This document shows, in pieces, positions 52,385-62,200 of a stretch of 64,000 bases of DNA (positions are counted from its first letter, which is position 1; each line of letters opens with the position of its first letter). Source of the DNA: Xylocopilactobacillus apis (GTDB lineage Bacteria > Bacillota > Bacilli > Lactobacillales > Lactobacillaceae). The notes below the pieces were generated by a model. The model did not search any database. It was not told the origin of the DNA and saw nothing but the letters and a program-made list of their open reading frames with translations. The position numbers and the translations under genes were made by a program. Where the stretch lies: contig NZ_AP026801.1 of NCBI RefSeq assembly GCF_033095965.1, positions 2,084,001 to 2,148,000 of the forward strand. Direction: 5' to 3'.

Positions 52385-53672
52385 TTAAATCAGTAAAATC
52401 ACTGCTGTCTTTGCGCCCCATAAATAATTCATAAGAGCCTAACGGTGCAAAATCTATCCATAACTCCTTTTTATTATCAGGATCTTCATGCCAAATTCTT
52501 ACAGAATCAAAGCCAGCTTTGTTTAAAATTGTTCTCGTGACTATTTCTTTTTTCTCAAGATGAAGTACATCGTATAAAAGCCATTTACCAAGAGCACTTT
52601 GTGGGTTTGTCTGCAGTGATTTGAAGTTTTCTTGAGCCAACCTAGCAGGATAAACTTTGCCATTCGGTAAATGAAGTTCTAATTCTATTGAAGATTTTCC
52701 CGTAATTGTTTTATATTGATCATACTTACGTATATCTACACTATCATCAAACCAATACGGGTATTTATTTCTAAATTCTGCGGGAATTGGTATATAAGCT
52801 TCTGCTTCAGGACGATCTCTATTACTGCCACGAGATTTTGGAGCACCGTTAAAAGCATTTAATCCTGACTTAGAAGGCACTTCGCCTTTACCTTGTATTG
52901 AATATAAAGGGAGATAAACCGCATCTGACTTTTCTTTTGGTTTTATATCATCATAAAGAACAATTTTATTTCTATTTTCAAAAGCTTCCTTCAAAAATTG
53001 AAAAGGATCATCAATTATACCTACATAAATTTCATCTATCAATGTACAGTCAGAAGTTTTACCGAATTTCATCCATATTTGGCTGTCTCCAAAAGTAAAT
53101 TTATAGTCCTTTAGTCCATCTGTGAAGGAAAATGATGTTTTGGTCATATTGAATTCTTTTAAATTATTAATATTCACAAGCGGATAAGCAGTTTCGTGAA
53201 TAACCAGCTTCCCTTCATCACGAGTTATATAATGATAAATGTTATCAGAACCATTATCACTTAATCCAAGCCTAGCATAATCAGTTTTTAATTTTTCGTT
53301 TTTTATTGAAGATATTTTATAGGCTATATCTTCCAATTTTCCACTGATTATAACTTTCTCTATCTCAGATTTATAAGCCTTTAACTGCATTACTTTTTGG
53401 TATGATTCTCTACTGTTAAGCCAAGTTTTAATTCCGATGCCTATTCTTTTAGAACCAAAAACAGAAAGCATATCATGTGGTGTATTTCCAACATCAACCT
53501 CTTTTGCGCCAAAACTTCTAGAATAAATGGTTTCTTGAAATTTTGAATCCAAATAAGGAGCACCTGTTGTACTAGACTTTTGATTAAACATTTTTGATAA
53601 AGACGCATACATTTTTATAAAACTTATATAGTCTTGCTGCTGTTCTTTGCTATAAAATTCCCAAACTGTCAT
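52374..53672 (-). CDS. Type II restriction endonuclease with B3-like DNA-binding end
   Basis: In the 432-residue protein the N-terminal part (about 40-90; EVDVGNTPHDMLSVF then IGIGIKTWL) has the D-X(n)-(G)IK look of a PD-(D/E)XK nuclease core. The C-terminal part (LPLYSIQGKGEVPSKSGLN, AEAYIPIPAEF, LELHLPNGKVYPARLAQ) is the NgoFVII/BfiI/EcoRII-type B3-like recognition domain. Its place between a 5mC methyltransferase and vsr makes it the cognate restriction enzyme. The target sequence cannot be read from the gene. Confidence 0.85.
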   Translation of the reverse strand: MTVWEFYSKEQQQDYISFIKMYASLSKMFNQKSSTTGAPYLDSKFQETIYSRSFGAKEVDVGNTPHDMLSVFGSKRIGIGIKTWLNSRESYQKVMQLKAYKSEIEKVIISGKLEDIAYKISSIKNEKLKTDYARLGLSDNGSDNIYHYITRDEGKLVIHETAYPLVNINNLKEFNMTKTSFSFTDGLKDYKFTFGDSQIWMKFGKTSDCTLIDEIYVGIIDDPFQFLKEAFENRNKIVLYDDIKPKEKSDAVYLPLYSIQGKGEVPSKSGLNAFNGAPKSRGSNRDRPEAEAYIPIPAEFRNKYPYWFDDSVDIRKYDQYKTITGKSSIELELHLPNGKVYPARLAQENFKSLQTNPQSALGKWLLYDVLHLEKKEIVTRTILNKAGFDSVRIWHEDPDNKKELWIDFAPLGSYELFMGRKDSSDFTDLNDD

Positions 53673-53720
53673 TTTCAGACTCCACTAAGAGATTTAACTA
53701 AATTTTTGTGTAAATCAATA

Positions 53721-54896
53721 TTAACCAACAATTGTTAAAAATTCGTGTTCCCCACCACTTTTGATTGTTTTATAAAAATCATCATTATCATAAATAGAAT
53801 AGGAATAAGATTTCGAATCTCTTTTTAAAGATTCAACATCTTTCAAAACCTCAACTTGATATGATGACCCCGCCATTCTTCCATTCATATATGTATATAT
53901 AAGAGAAAATTTATTTTCTGTATCTGGTAAACTCATATCTTCATCTGTAAGAGCCATATAAATGGAATCTGCAATTCTCTTAATTAATGGAACAACCACA
54001 GAATTTCCAGCCTGCTTATATAAATGAGAATCTGCAATTTTGGGAAGTTTAAAACTTTTTGGAAAACCTTGAGCATTAAAAGTTTCTCTTGGAGTTAATT
54101 TTCTTATTCTTCCATCAGAGGTAAGAATAAGAGGAACATTATGTCCCCCTGTCCCCATATTTGCAGTCAAAGTAGGAATTACCCCATTTTTATTTTCTCG
54201 TACATAAATTCTTCGCCACTGATACACAGAATCAGGATTTTGCATTTCTTCTGCTAATTTATTATAAAAAGGCTGTTTACCTTCCTTATAATAGTATTTT
54301 TCATCAACAGTTTTGTCATATTCTATGATGTCAGATAATGGTTTAATTAACTTTACAGGTGTAGGAAATTCAAATTTTTCAAAAGATTTTCGATCTTTAA
54401 ATCCAACAACATATATACGTTCTCTATTTTGAGGTATATTTCCATAATCCTTTGCATTTAATACTTTCCACTTCACAAAGTATCCAGCATGTACTAAAAA
54501 TTCTCTAATAACCTTAAAAGTATTTCCATGATCATGAGTGACTAAATTTTTGACGTTTTCAAGAAAAACCACTTTAGGTTGTTTAGCTTTTATAACCCTC
54601 AATGTTTCAAAAAACAAATCTCCTCTTTCGTCACTTAAACCTTTCCTGTACCCTGCAATACTAAATGGCTGACAAGGGAATCCTGCTATGACAATATCTG
54701 CATCAGGGATATCTTTTGTTTCGACACTATGAATATCACGTCTATCAAGTATTTTTTTACTATAATTTTGCGCGAACGTTTCCTGAGCGTATTTATCAAA
54801 TTCGTTAGCATATATAGTCTCAAATTTATTCGTCATAGAAAAACCCAAATCAATTCCGCCAACTCCTGCGAAAAGACTTATTATCTTAGTTTTCAT
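53721..54896 (-). CDS. DNA (cytosine-5-)-methyltransferase
   Basis: The 391-residue protein has motif I (ISLFAGVGGIDLGF), the catalytic PCQ (IAGFPCQPFSIAGYRKG), ENV (VVFLENVKNLV), QNRERIYVVG, and the final motif X (YKQAGNSVVVP). About 75 extra residues follow the methyltransferase core. It protects the host site of the type II system and starts the MTase-REase-Vsr operon. AAGGAGTTGG lies at good spacing before the ATG. Confidence 0.95.
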   Translation of the reverse strand: MKTKIISLFAGVGGIDLGFSMTNKFETIYANEFDKYAQETFAQNYSKKILDRRDIHSVETKDIPDADIVIAGFPCQPFSIAGYRKGLSDERGDLFFETLRVIKAKQPKVVFLENVKNLVTHDHGNTFKVIREFLVHAGYFVKWKVLNAKDYGNIPQNRERIYVVGFKDRKSFEKFEFPTPVKLIKPLSDIIEYDKTVDEKYYYKEGKQPFYNKLAEEMQNPDSVYQWRRIYVRENKNGVIPTLTANMGTGGHNVPLILTSDGRIRKLTPRETFNAQGFPKSFKLPKIADSHLYKQAGNSVVVPLIKRIADSIYMALTDEDMSLPDTENKFSLIYTYMNGRMAGSSYQVEVLKDVESLKRDSKSYSYSIYDNDDFYKTIKSGGEHEFLTIVG

Positions 54897-55142
54897 GTCA
54901 CACCAACTCCTTCAAAAAAATTATACAGCACTTACGTTTAAAAAGCAGCAATGACTTACTTAAAATAAGTAATAAATAATTTGTTTTAAAATTTCTTAAA
55001 CTTTTTCAAAAAGATCAAATTCTAGCAGATTATCAGGTACTTCCTGAATAAATCAGAATTGCACTCAATCAATATTAGAATCATCAAAAACTCATTTTCC
55101 TTTCTGCAGCCTTTTTATTGTTTTCTGCAGCATTCACTTCAC

Positions 55143-55646
55143 CTACAGTAATTTCGCCATATAAATCTCATTAACGTACCGACCGTCCAGTAATATCGAA
55201 CGCTGTCTAACTCCTTCAACCTCAAAGCCTTGCGCTTGATAGAGCCTTTTTGCAGCGACATTAGTCTCTACCACCGTTAGCTCTAACCTTTTAATCTGAT
55301 TTAATTGCGCCCACTGATCGAGATTATGAAATAAAGCGGAACCGATTCCTCTGTTATGAAAATCAGCAATGATTCCCACCACAACTGAAGCTACATGTCG
55401 ATTTCTACGATGTCTGCCTCTTTGAGCCAAAAGATACCCAATCATCTGCTCATCGCAGCTTGCTGTCTGCAAGAAATCGACTCCTCGATTGGCATTTTCG
55501 ATTAACTTTTTTAAAGGTTCTAAATCATATTCTCTTTCATCTGTCTCGTACAGCGTAAATTTTGTTTCGCGATCGATTTGAGCCATTAATTGCCATAAAG
55601 ATTCTGCGTCAACAACTTGCGGCGTTTCATAATTTACCAAACTCAA
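55143..55646 (-). CDS. GNAT-family N-acetyltransferase
   Basis: The 167-residue protein has the acetyl-CoA site VVGIIADFHNRGIGSALFHNL and the closing AAKRLYQAQGFEVEGV. It acetylates an unknown amine, possibly a protein N-terminus or an antibiotic-like compound. Its start overlaps the stop of the transglutaminase-like gene by four bases, so the two are co-translated. There is a 246-base gap to the methyltransferase operon with no other feature visible. Confidence 0.92.
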   Translation of the reverse strand: MSLVNYETPQVVDAESLWQLMAQIDRETKFTLYETDEREYDLEPLKKLIENANRGVDFLQTASCDEQMIGYLLAQRGRHRRNRHVASVVVGIIADFHNRGIGSALFHNLDQWAQLNQIKRLELTVVETNVAAKRLYQAQGFEVEGVRQRSILLDGRYVNEIYMAKLL

Positions 55647-57004
55647 TCCAGCTCCTGCATCGAGATCAATTCTTGTGCGACTTCCAAATTAGCATAAATC
55701 ATACCCTCATCAACATATTCAAATTCACCACGCTGATTATCAACTGGATCGGCTCTAAACTGCTTTTTTTCAGGTGTAAAAGGTGCTTGAATTTCACTGT
55801 TGGCTGGCATCCGGTAAATATCTAAATTACCAAAATAGTAATTCCAACGCTCTAAATTATTGCTCCGATAAGAACTGCCGCCAAATGACAAATCAGCAAA
55901 TACCCAGCCATACGGTGCAACATAGAACTGTGCCCAATCATGACAACCAGTATAAAATTTCGTAACATAAAGTCCCGACTGCCAGCGGGACGGAATTCCT
56001 GCAATCCGACATAACGTGATGAACAAAAGCGCTTGAACCCCACAGTCCCCCTTCTGATTTACAGCCGCATACTCAGAAATATTGTCAATTGTACAATACT
56101 CGCGCATATAAGAGTAATTCACCTTCGTTGTTACATAATCATAAATTCTCCGCGCCTGCTTAATTGGATTTTGTTCAGTGCCGATAATTTCTTTTTCGAG
56201 TGCTTTTAAAAACGGCGTAAATCTGATGTGCGGATCTTGTTCGCCTAAATCACTCGTAATATCAACGGGCTCTGCCTTTTTAGGATCAAGCTCGACGTAA
56301 TTAACCTGATTTACATATTCATATTCAACCGAAAATTCTTGATTGCTTTCTAATTTTGTCTCAAAACAAACTGTCCGCTGTGCTGAATCAACTGGCGCAA
56401 TTACTGTTGCTTCAGGCGTTGTCCGCAATATCTTAATCTCAGAAACTTGCTGGCAGTCTTTGGGAATTGGCAGATGAACCCTCACAAAATCACCGACACG
56501 TTCGTGATTCTTTTTCACCTTAATTGAAGATCTAAGTCGGATCTTAACTTTGCGAGACCCCTTCTCTTTCATTAATCGAACGTTATCGTTAAGCTCGTTT
56601 TGCCGCTCTTCGTTATTTTCTTGCTGCTTTAAACGTGCTTTGTATTTCGGATCCGTGCTGGATAGATTTAAAAAGAATCGACGCTGAAAATGAACATCTC
56701 CGTTTATGTACATCCAATCGACCAGCCCTTGATCCTTTAACTCCTCTAGCTCACCATTGTCATAAGAAGTCAGATTTTCCTTCATTACCTCAACTGCTTG
56801 CTTTAAATCATAAGGATACTCATTTTCCTTCATGACTTTTAAAATATCCAATTCTAAACGCAGACGTTCTTTTAAAATTTCAGAGATGTCTTTTTCTAAT
56901 TTAAAATTGATCAGTTTTTCGGCACCCGCAAAGTCTCCAAAATTCTTCAGTTTTAAAACGTCTTCTGGTAATGGAACTACTAATTTTGCAATGTTTTCTG
57001 TCAT
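55643..57004 (-). CDS. Transglutaminase-like superfamily protein
   Basis: The 453-residue protein has no signal peptide, so it is cytoplasmic. An N-terminal helical part is followed by a beta domain (about 150-245). The transglutaminase core has Cys in NQKGDCGVQALLF, His in YTGCHDWAQFYV and Asp in GWVFADLSFGG, the cysteine-protease-like triad. Members act as peptidases or amidases; the substrate is unknown. The downstream gene is a GNAT acetyltransferase. Confidence 0.9.
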   Translation of the reverse strand: MTENIAKLVVPLPEDVLKLKNFGDFAGAEKLINFKLEKDISEILKERLRLELDILKVMKENEYPYDLKQAVEVMKENLTSYDNGELEELKDQGLVDWMYINGDVHFQRRFFLNLSSTDPKYKARLKQQENNEERQNELNDNVRLMKEKGSRKVKIRLRSSIKVKKNHERVGDFVRVHLPIPKDCQQVSEIKILRTTPEATVIAPVDSAQRTVCFETKLESNQEFSVEYEYVNQVNYVELDPKKAEPVDITSDLGEQDPHIRFTPFLKALEKEIIGTEQNPIKQARRIYDYVTTKVNYSYMREYCTIDNISEYAAVNQKGDCGVQALLFITLCRIAGIPSRWQSGLYVTKFYTGCHDWAQFYVAPYGWVFADLSFGGSSYRSNNLERWNYYFGNLDIYRMPANSEIQAPFTPEKKQFRADPVDNQRGEFEYVDEGMIYANLEVAQELISMQELD

Positions 57005-57195
57005 CTCATCTCCTAAACTGGGTAAAATTATCCTCTTATGGCATCAAATAAAGAAATTGAATTTACTTTATCATTTTATCTCGGTTCCTGCATTGTAATA
57101 AAAATTGCGAGCTGGAATCCCCATTTTAAAAAAAATTCTTACATATTCCAAAAAATGTATTTAAAATAACCTTGTTTTTAAAAAAAGGGTAAAAA

Positions 57196-57834
57196 ATGAA
57201 ACTAAATAAAAACACTATCATTTTTTCAATCGTTCTTTCAACGTTGATGTTAGGTACTGCGATCCAACCAGTATCCGCTGCTCACAGCAATTATAACCAA
57301 ACTTCGGCTAAGACTAAGCCAAAAAGTAAACCGGCCGCTCAAAACGCAAATTCAAAAGCTGTGATTGCTGAACTAAAAAGACTTCGTTCTCAAAACAAAC
57401 GATCCTCTTTAACAGAAGTCAATGGATTAGATATCTCTTCACAATACCGTGCTGAACATTTAGCAGCTATTAAGAATTCAAACACCGTTGGTTGGGGAAC
57501 TGTTCATCCTAATTCTTATGCAGGCGAAAACATTGTAACAGTGCCTGACAGCAAAAACGCCAAAACAAATGCCATTAACATTATTAAAAAACTATATCTC
57601 GACAAAAATGATCCGTATTTGCGTCATCGAAAAAATATGCTCAATCCATTTTATATTGCAACTGGCGTTGGAGTAGCTAAAGGCAGTGACGGCAACCTTT
57701 ACGCCGTACAAACATTCTCAGGAATTCACCCTAACAGCAAGGATAAAGTTGAACAAATTCACGACTACTATAACTATTATTTCCAGAAAGGTGAGTCTGC
57801 TAAATATAAAAGTCATTATGACATGACAAAATAA
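57196..57834 (+). CDS. Secreted CAP-domain (SCP/PR1-like) protein
   Basis: The 212-residue protein has a signal peptide (IIFSIVLSTLMLGTAIQPVSA, cut after AHS or nearby), a Lys/Pro/Ser-rich linker, and then a CAP domain (about 50-200). The CAP domain shows SSQYRAEHLAAI, NTVGWGTVHPNSYAGENIV, DPYLRHRKNMLNP and TGVGVAKGSDG. The pattern of His and Glu residues fits CAP domains. Extracellular role unknown; lactobacilli carry several. A bidirectional terminator follows. Confidence 0.85.
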   Translation: MKLNKNTIIFSIVLSTLMLGTAIQPVSAAHSNYNQTSAKTKPKSKPAAQNANSKAVIAELKRLRSQNKRSSLTEVNGLDISSQYRAEHLAAIKNSNTVGWGTVHPNSYAGENIVTVPDSKNAKTNAINIIKKLYLDKNDPYLRHRKNMLNPFYIATGVGVAKGSDGNLYAVQTFSGIHPNSKDKVEQIHDYYNYYFQKGESAKYKSHYDMTK

Positions 57835-57840
57835 CACCAA

Positions 57841-57870
57841 AAAAACCGGCTTTTTTACAAACCGGTTTTT
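57841..57870. terminator. Bidirectional terminator between the CAP and WxL genes
   Basis: AAAAACCGG (57841-57849) and CCGGTTTTT (57862-57870) pair around a T-rich loop. Confidence 0.88.
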
Positions 57871-57879
57871 AATTTACCC

Positions 57880-60800
57880 TCAAGGCACATTAACTAAAGT
57901 AAAAGTAACAGTACTGCTATAATGCCCTGCTTCAGGAATATCTTTGGCAGCAGCTTTGAAAATTAAATTCCATGAAATTGTCTTTGAATCTTCCAAATTA
58001 GTGCTGCGAGTTCCAGAATAGATCGTCTGGGCAACAGGGGTTAGGTTATATTCATTACTGCCATCATTATAAAATAGCGGATTTCCACTAATCGTTTTGC
58101 CGGATGAATTCTGCATATCACTATTAGCAGCTTCAATCCGCCAAGCATTGCCAGATTTACCATTACGGTCATCGGTTACTGTTAAACTCTGCGCGGTACT
58201 TTCATAACTATGATGGCGTGTCGCACCTTCATGCGTCCCAAAATCAATATCGGACGTAGTGCGAATCCTTTGGCTTCCCAGCTGATCCCAAACATACGTG
58301 GTAGTTTTGCTTAAAATCTTAGAATCACTCACAATTTGAGCAGCTGTTTTATTTTCTCCCAAAGGTTCATGCGGTGTGCCAACGCCAACTTCTCGCCACA
58401 TTGAATATGTACAGTAATACTTACCTGTCTCATCATTAATTTCTGTACCACGCACAGGATTTACGAGCCCAACATCATTTCCAGCTAGATCTGATAATTT
58501 TGTATCAGTTCCAAGAGTCAGCTGCCATAGCTTTGGCGTATTCGCAAACATTTGATCAACATTAGTCCCAGAATTAATCGTAAAATTAGATAAATCGAGG
58601 ATTGGCAGTGAGGTGCAATTACGAAAAAGTCCCATCATATTTGTGACTTTATCGGTCTTAAAATCAGGTCCAAAGGTCACCTTCGTTAAAGCAGGATCAT
58701 TAACAAACATTTCCCGCATCGACTCTAAATTGCTGGTATTAAAGTTACCAAGATTGACCTCTTTCAATGATGCGTTATTACAAAACATAAAACGCATCTC
58801 TTTAACCTTACTGGTATCAAAATTACTTACATCAACACTAATTAAAGCGTCGCACCCGCCAAACATATCCTCCATATCTTCAACGTTGCTGGTGTTAAAA
58901 CCTGACACGTCAAAAGTCGTCATTTTTTTGATCGATTCGAAAAATCCGCCAATATCAGTTGCGTTATCGGTCTTAAAATTGGCCCCGTACCTAATCGACG
59001 TTACGTTCTCGCAATGTCTTAGAACTCGTGACATATCGGTAACTTGTCTGGTATCAAAACCTGAGAAATCCACCGTGCTGATCGACTTACACCATTCAAA
59101 CATCGACTGAATCCCCGTCACTTGGCTCGTATCAAGATTGGTAATCCCAACAAATTCCGTCACATTTTCCAGTTGATAAAATAAATGGCTTAAATCACCA
59201 ATTCCAGAAACTCCCGGCTCAATCACAACTTTAGTAATCTCATCGCGAAAAGAATACCACGGCCAGATTGGAAACCATTTCCAACTGTCCTCATCTTGAA
59301 CTGTCTCGCTTGTATCAAGAGTTTTGTTCAACTGATGAGGATGAATTGTGAGAACGCCATTTTGAAAAGTCCACCAAGGCGTGGTATTGAGTTTGACCGT
59401 GCGGCTTTTTGATAAATCGAAATTGTTATTGTTATCCACAGCAACAATGTGAAGATATTGATCTGTTCCCGTAATTGAAGTTAAATTAAGTGTCGCTGAA
59501 CTTGTACCCGACACATCCGGCAAAAGATTTATATTGGTCACTTCGCCAGCTGCATTTTTTACAGGAGCTGCAACCCCATTTGGATCGCTGTCAATCTGAT
59601 AAACGTATCCTTTAATTCCACTGGCAGCGGTCGTCAGTTTAACCATATCCGAATATTTGTCTGCTGTTGCAGTTTTTGCTTTTACTCGGTAAAAATAATC
59701 GTTCCCGGTATCTGTTGCATTAACTCTAAAATTATTGTTGTTTTCATTCAGGGATGCTAAATAAGGGGCCTTCGGTGCTGTAAGGTCTTGATCAATTTCA
59801 TGATCTTCTCCGTGTGTAGTCATGTTCAAGGTACTCGTGTAGTAGATCATGTTAGCAATGATTTTAGCTTCATCAGTCGTACAAGAACCAGTACTATGAC
59901 CTGTTTGGATCATTGCATAGTTATCTTTAGTCACCAAATACCAATTGTTATCGCCAACTACATTACCACTGTCATCATTTAAATAATCCGGATTAGTCAT
60001 ACTTGTGCCGGTCTTTAAGTCACTTAAGGGCGGTGAAAACTGCATCCATCTCAAAGCACCACTTTTATACTTGTAAAATTGATATGACGTATGAGCGGGC
60101 ATAATATTAAGAATTTGTTCTGGCGTAAATTGATAAGGATAGCTAATCAGAGATCCTTTTCTTGCAAACGCCACTTTAGAACTGGATGGAAAATGCAGAC
60201 CAGTAACAGTCATGCCAGCTGGTAAAGAAGAACCAAATTCTAGCCCTAAGTTACCAGCAAAACTGCCTAAATATGGATGAGTAAGCGTAACCGTGTCATG
60301 ACCAAAAATTAAAGAACGACCCGTATTGCCAAAATCGGACACCAAAGACTTTGAAGCTGCTGTCAAATCATTTACGCCCGGTGTCGTGCCGCCATTAGTG
60401 TCGCTTGAGCCAAAATAAATCCCGTCGTACTTATAATTTCCTGCAGCATCCTTTAAATACGAATTGGGATCTGCATTAAAAGTACTAAAATCAATGGCAT
60501 CAACGGAAATTAGATTTTTTGAAATTGGTTGTCCCGTCTGAGGATCAGTTTGATCCAGCCACGTTTTTAAAAAGTTCCCGCCTGGTGGATAAACATTTAA
60601 AATTTTAACTTTTTTGTCGTAATTAGTCGGGAGATTTGACCACGCGCTCTCAAGATCAAGATCTCTTTCACTCTTATTTTTTTGGACAATATAACCATCA
60701 GTTGCCCCGTCTATTGAATCCCAATTTAAACTTACAACACTTTGATCATTGGTTGTCGTGATGCTTGCTTTAAAACGAAAATCCCCATTTCTCACAACTC

Positions 60801-60975
60801 TTCCATCAATTTTAGAAGAATCATCACGTGTTAGTTTTTGGGATTTATTGACTGATACCTCTGCTGATCTATCTTCAGCTTTAAGATCAAGGTGCCAGCT
60901 CAATGCAACTATGAAAATTAAAATTCCGATCAAAACTTCAAAAAAATATTTGAAATTTCTCCAACTTAAATTCAT
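57880..60975 (-). CDS. Large surface protein with BspA-type repeats and a WxL-like C-terminus
   Basis: The protein has 1031 residues from ATG 60975, with AGGAGC upstream (the frame extends ten codons further). A signal anchor (FFEVLIGILIFIVALSW) precedes a large region (about 60-410) rich in Gly/Asp/Asn that resembles the DUF5057-type domain. Fibronectin-like segments follow, then about eight BspA/DUF285 repeats (about 600-810; for example FNTSNVEDMEDMFGGC, FDTSKVKEMRFMFC). The C-terminal about 170 residues form a WxL-like wall-binding domain (ISWNLIFKAA, final VTFTLVNVP). In the closing motif Phe stands where Trp is usual. It is a probable adhesin. Confidence 0.88.
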   Translation of the reverse strand: MNLSWRNFKYFFEVLIGILIFIVALSWHLDLKAEDRSAEVSVNKSQKLTRDDSSKIDGRVVRNGDFRFKASITTTNDQSVVSLNWDSIDGATDGYIVQKNKSERDLDLESAWSNLPTNYDKKVKILNVYPPGGNFLKTWLDQTDPQTGQPISKNLISVDAIDFSTFNADPNSYLKDAAGNYKYDGIYFGSSDTNGGTTPGVNDLTAASKSLVSDFGNTGRSLIFGHDTVTLTHPYLGSFAGNLGLEFGSSLPAGMTVTGLHFPSSSKVAFARKGSLISYPYQFTPEQILNIMPAHTSYQFYKYKSGALRWMQFSPPLSDLKTGTSMTNPDYLNDDSGNVVGDNNWYLVTKDNYAMIQTGHSTGSCTTDEAKIIANMIYYTSTLNMTTHGEDHEIDQDLTAPKAPYLASLNENNNNFRVNATDTGNDYFYRVKAKTATADKYSDMVKLTTAASGIKGYVYQIDSDPNGVAAPVKNAAGEVTNINLLPDVSGTSSATLNLTSITGTDQYLHIVAVDNNNNFDLSKSRTVKLNTTPWWTFQNGVLTIHPHQLNKTLDTSETVQDEDSWKWFPIWPWYSFRDEITKVVIEPGVSGIGDLSHLFYQLENVTEFVGITNLDTSQVTGIQSMFEWCKSISTVDFSGFDTRQVTDMSRVLRHCENVTSIRYGANFKTDNATDIGGFFESIKKMTTFDVSGFNTSNVEDMEDMFGGCDALISVDVSNFDTSKVKEMRFMFCNNASLKEVNLGNFNTSNLESMREMFVNDPALTKVTFGPDFKTDKVTNMMGLFRNCTSLPILDLSNFTINSGTNVDQMFANTPKLWQLTLGTDTKLSDLAGNDVGLVNPVRGTEINDETGKYYCTYSMWREVGVGTPHEPLGENKTAAQIVSDSKILSKTTTYVWDQLGSQRIRTTSDIDFGTHEGATRHHSYESTAQSLTVTDDRNGKSGNAWRIEAANSDMQNSSGKTISGNPLFYNDGSNEYNLTPVAQTIYSGTRSTNLEDSKTISWNLIFKAAAKDIPEAGHYSSTVTFTLVNVP

Positions 60976-61190
60976 GCTTGCTCCTAGTTCTATTACTAAG
61001 AACAAATTTTAGCACCATTAACACTTTAATTTTGTTAGATTTTAAAAGTATTCGTTTCAAAAAAGGGATTTGACAAACTATCAGTAATTTCAACAATTCA
61101 TCAGAACTTCTTTAGAAATACTTCCCAAACAAAAAAGCGAACACTACCGCTTTAATCACAGCAATTTCGCCATATGTATTGATAATTCCA

Positions 61191-61820
61191 TCAATTATCT
61201 TCATCTATATTACTAACAGTGCCAGGTGCTGTTTTTAAATCACTCTGAGCCTTTCTTTTAAGAACGTCGACGGTCAGCTTTTGATCTGACAGAGAATTAA
61301 ATGCTTCTTTAAGCGGCTTTAACACCTCACGCATTTGCTGATGGGTAAGTTTTTGCTTCTGTTTTTCATCAAATCGATAATTATCATCAATTAATTCACC
61401 TGTTTTATTAGATTTATTCACGTTATATTCCAGATCAATTTCTGCCCGCGACTCAACCCCTTCGCCACCAGGGCCATCTTCATAGGAAAATGTAACGGTT
61501 GGCGTTTCAAAAGAGACCGTGAACCATCTCATGAATTTATAATTCTCTAAATAAAATCTCATATAAGTGGGGACCATTTTCCCATCAACGTTGTAGCCCA
61601 CTGTGATGATCGAATATTTGTAATTCTTACCAGAAACCTTAATGTTTAACGGCTTTAGATAGCCGATGCTCCAGCGAGTACTCGATTCTCTTGAAAAGCC
61701 CGCACTAACTGGTTCTAAATCAGAATTGAGCTGTCAATAAGGCCATTCGTGCCAAACGTACACACAAAAAGCAGCAGCAAAAATCACTAAAACGATTCCA
61801 ATTTTTGTTTTCTTTTTCAT
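61191..61820 (-). pseudogene. Membrane-anchored protein interrupted by an in-frame TGA
   Basis: From ATG 61820 one frame reads a signal/anchor helix (KTKIGIVLVIFAAAFCVYVW) and then meets TGA at 61736-61734. The same frame continues without further stops to 61191 (LNSDLEPVSAGFSRES, WSIGYLKPLNIKVSGK, YENYKFMRWFTVSF-like part, LTHQQMREVLKPL). The nonsense codon cuts the protein after 28 residues of an expected 209. No family is recognised. One base change (TGG or CGA to TGA) explains it. Confidence 0.75.
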
Positions 61821-61852
61821 TCCATCAGCTTTTAAATTCCATTACTTTTAAT

Positions 61853-62200
61853 TTAGTTATTATTTTTCCCTTTCCTGCTTGCATCGTCAATAATTTTAAA
61901 AATTGCAGTTTCGTTCGACTCATAATTGTAAAGTAAATAATTGATTTGCATTTTAGCTAGTACCTCAGCAATTATATGTTTAGGAGCTGCGTCAGAAATA
62001 GCGTCATAAGGTCCCTTAATTAAAACTTCTGTCTCCGTAATGATTTCAAGACATTCTGAATAATCGGTAACCTTCCTTATTGTCTCAAGAGGAATCTTTA
62101 ACGTCTTTTTCTCTTCCGTTAACAGATCTTTAACCCGCAGCTGAGGAATTTCAATTTTTTGATCCGTTCCATTTGTCTTTCGTAAAACGATCTGGATCAA
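61853..62200 (-). CDS. Hypothetical protein, 115 residues
   Basis: It starts at TTG 62200, preceded by AAGAGGTG. Strands and helices alternate (IQIVLRKTNGTDQKIEIPQL, IIAEVLAKMQINYLLYNYES), with a basic end. No domain is recognised. Its first codons overlap the end of a broken gene on the same strand, which suggests they once formed an operon together with the interrupted membrane protein downstream. Confidence 0.6.
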   Translation of the reverse strand: MIQIVLRKTNGTDQKIEIPQLRVKDLLTEEKKTLKIPLETIRKVTDYSECLEIITETEVLIKGPYDAISDAAPKHIIAEVLAKMQINYLLYNYESNETAIFKIIDDASRKGKNNN

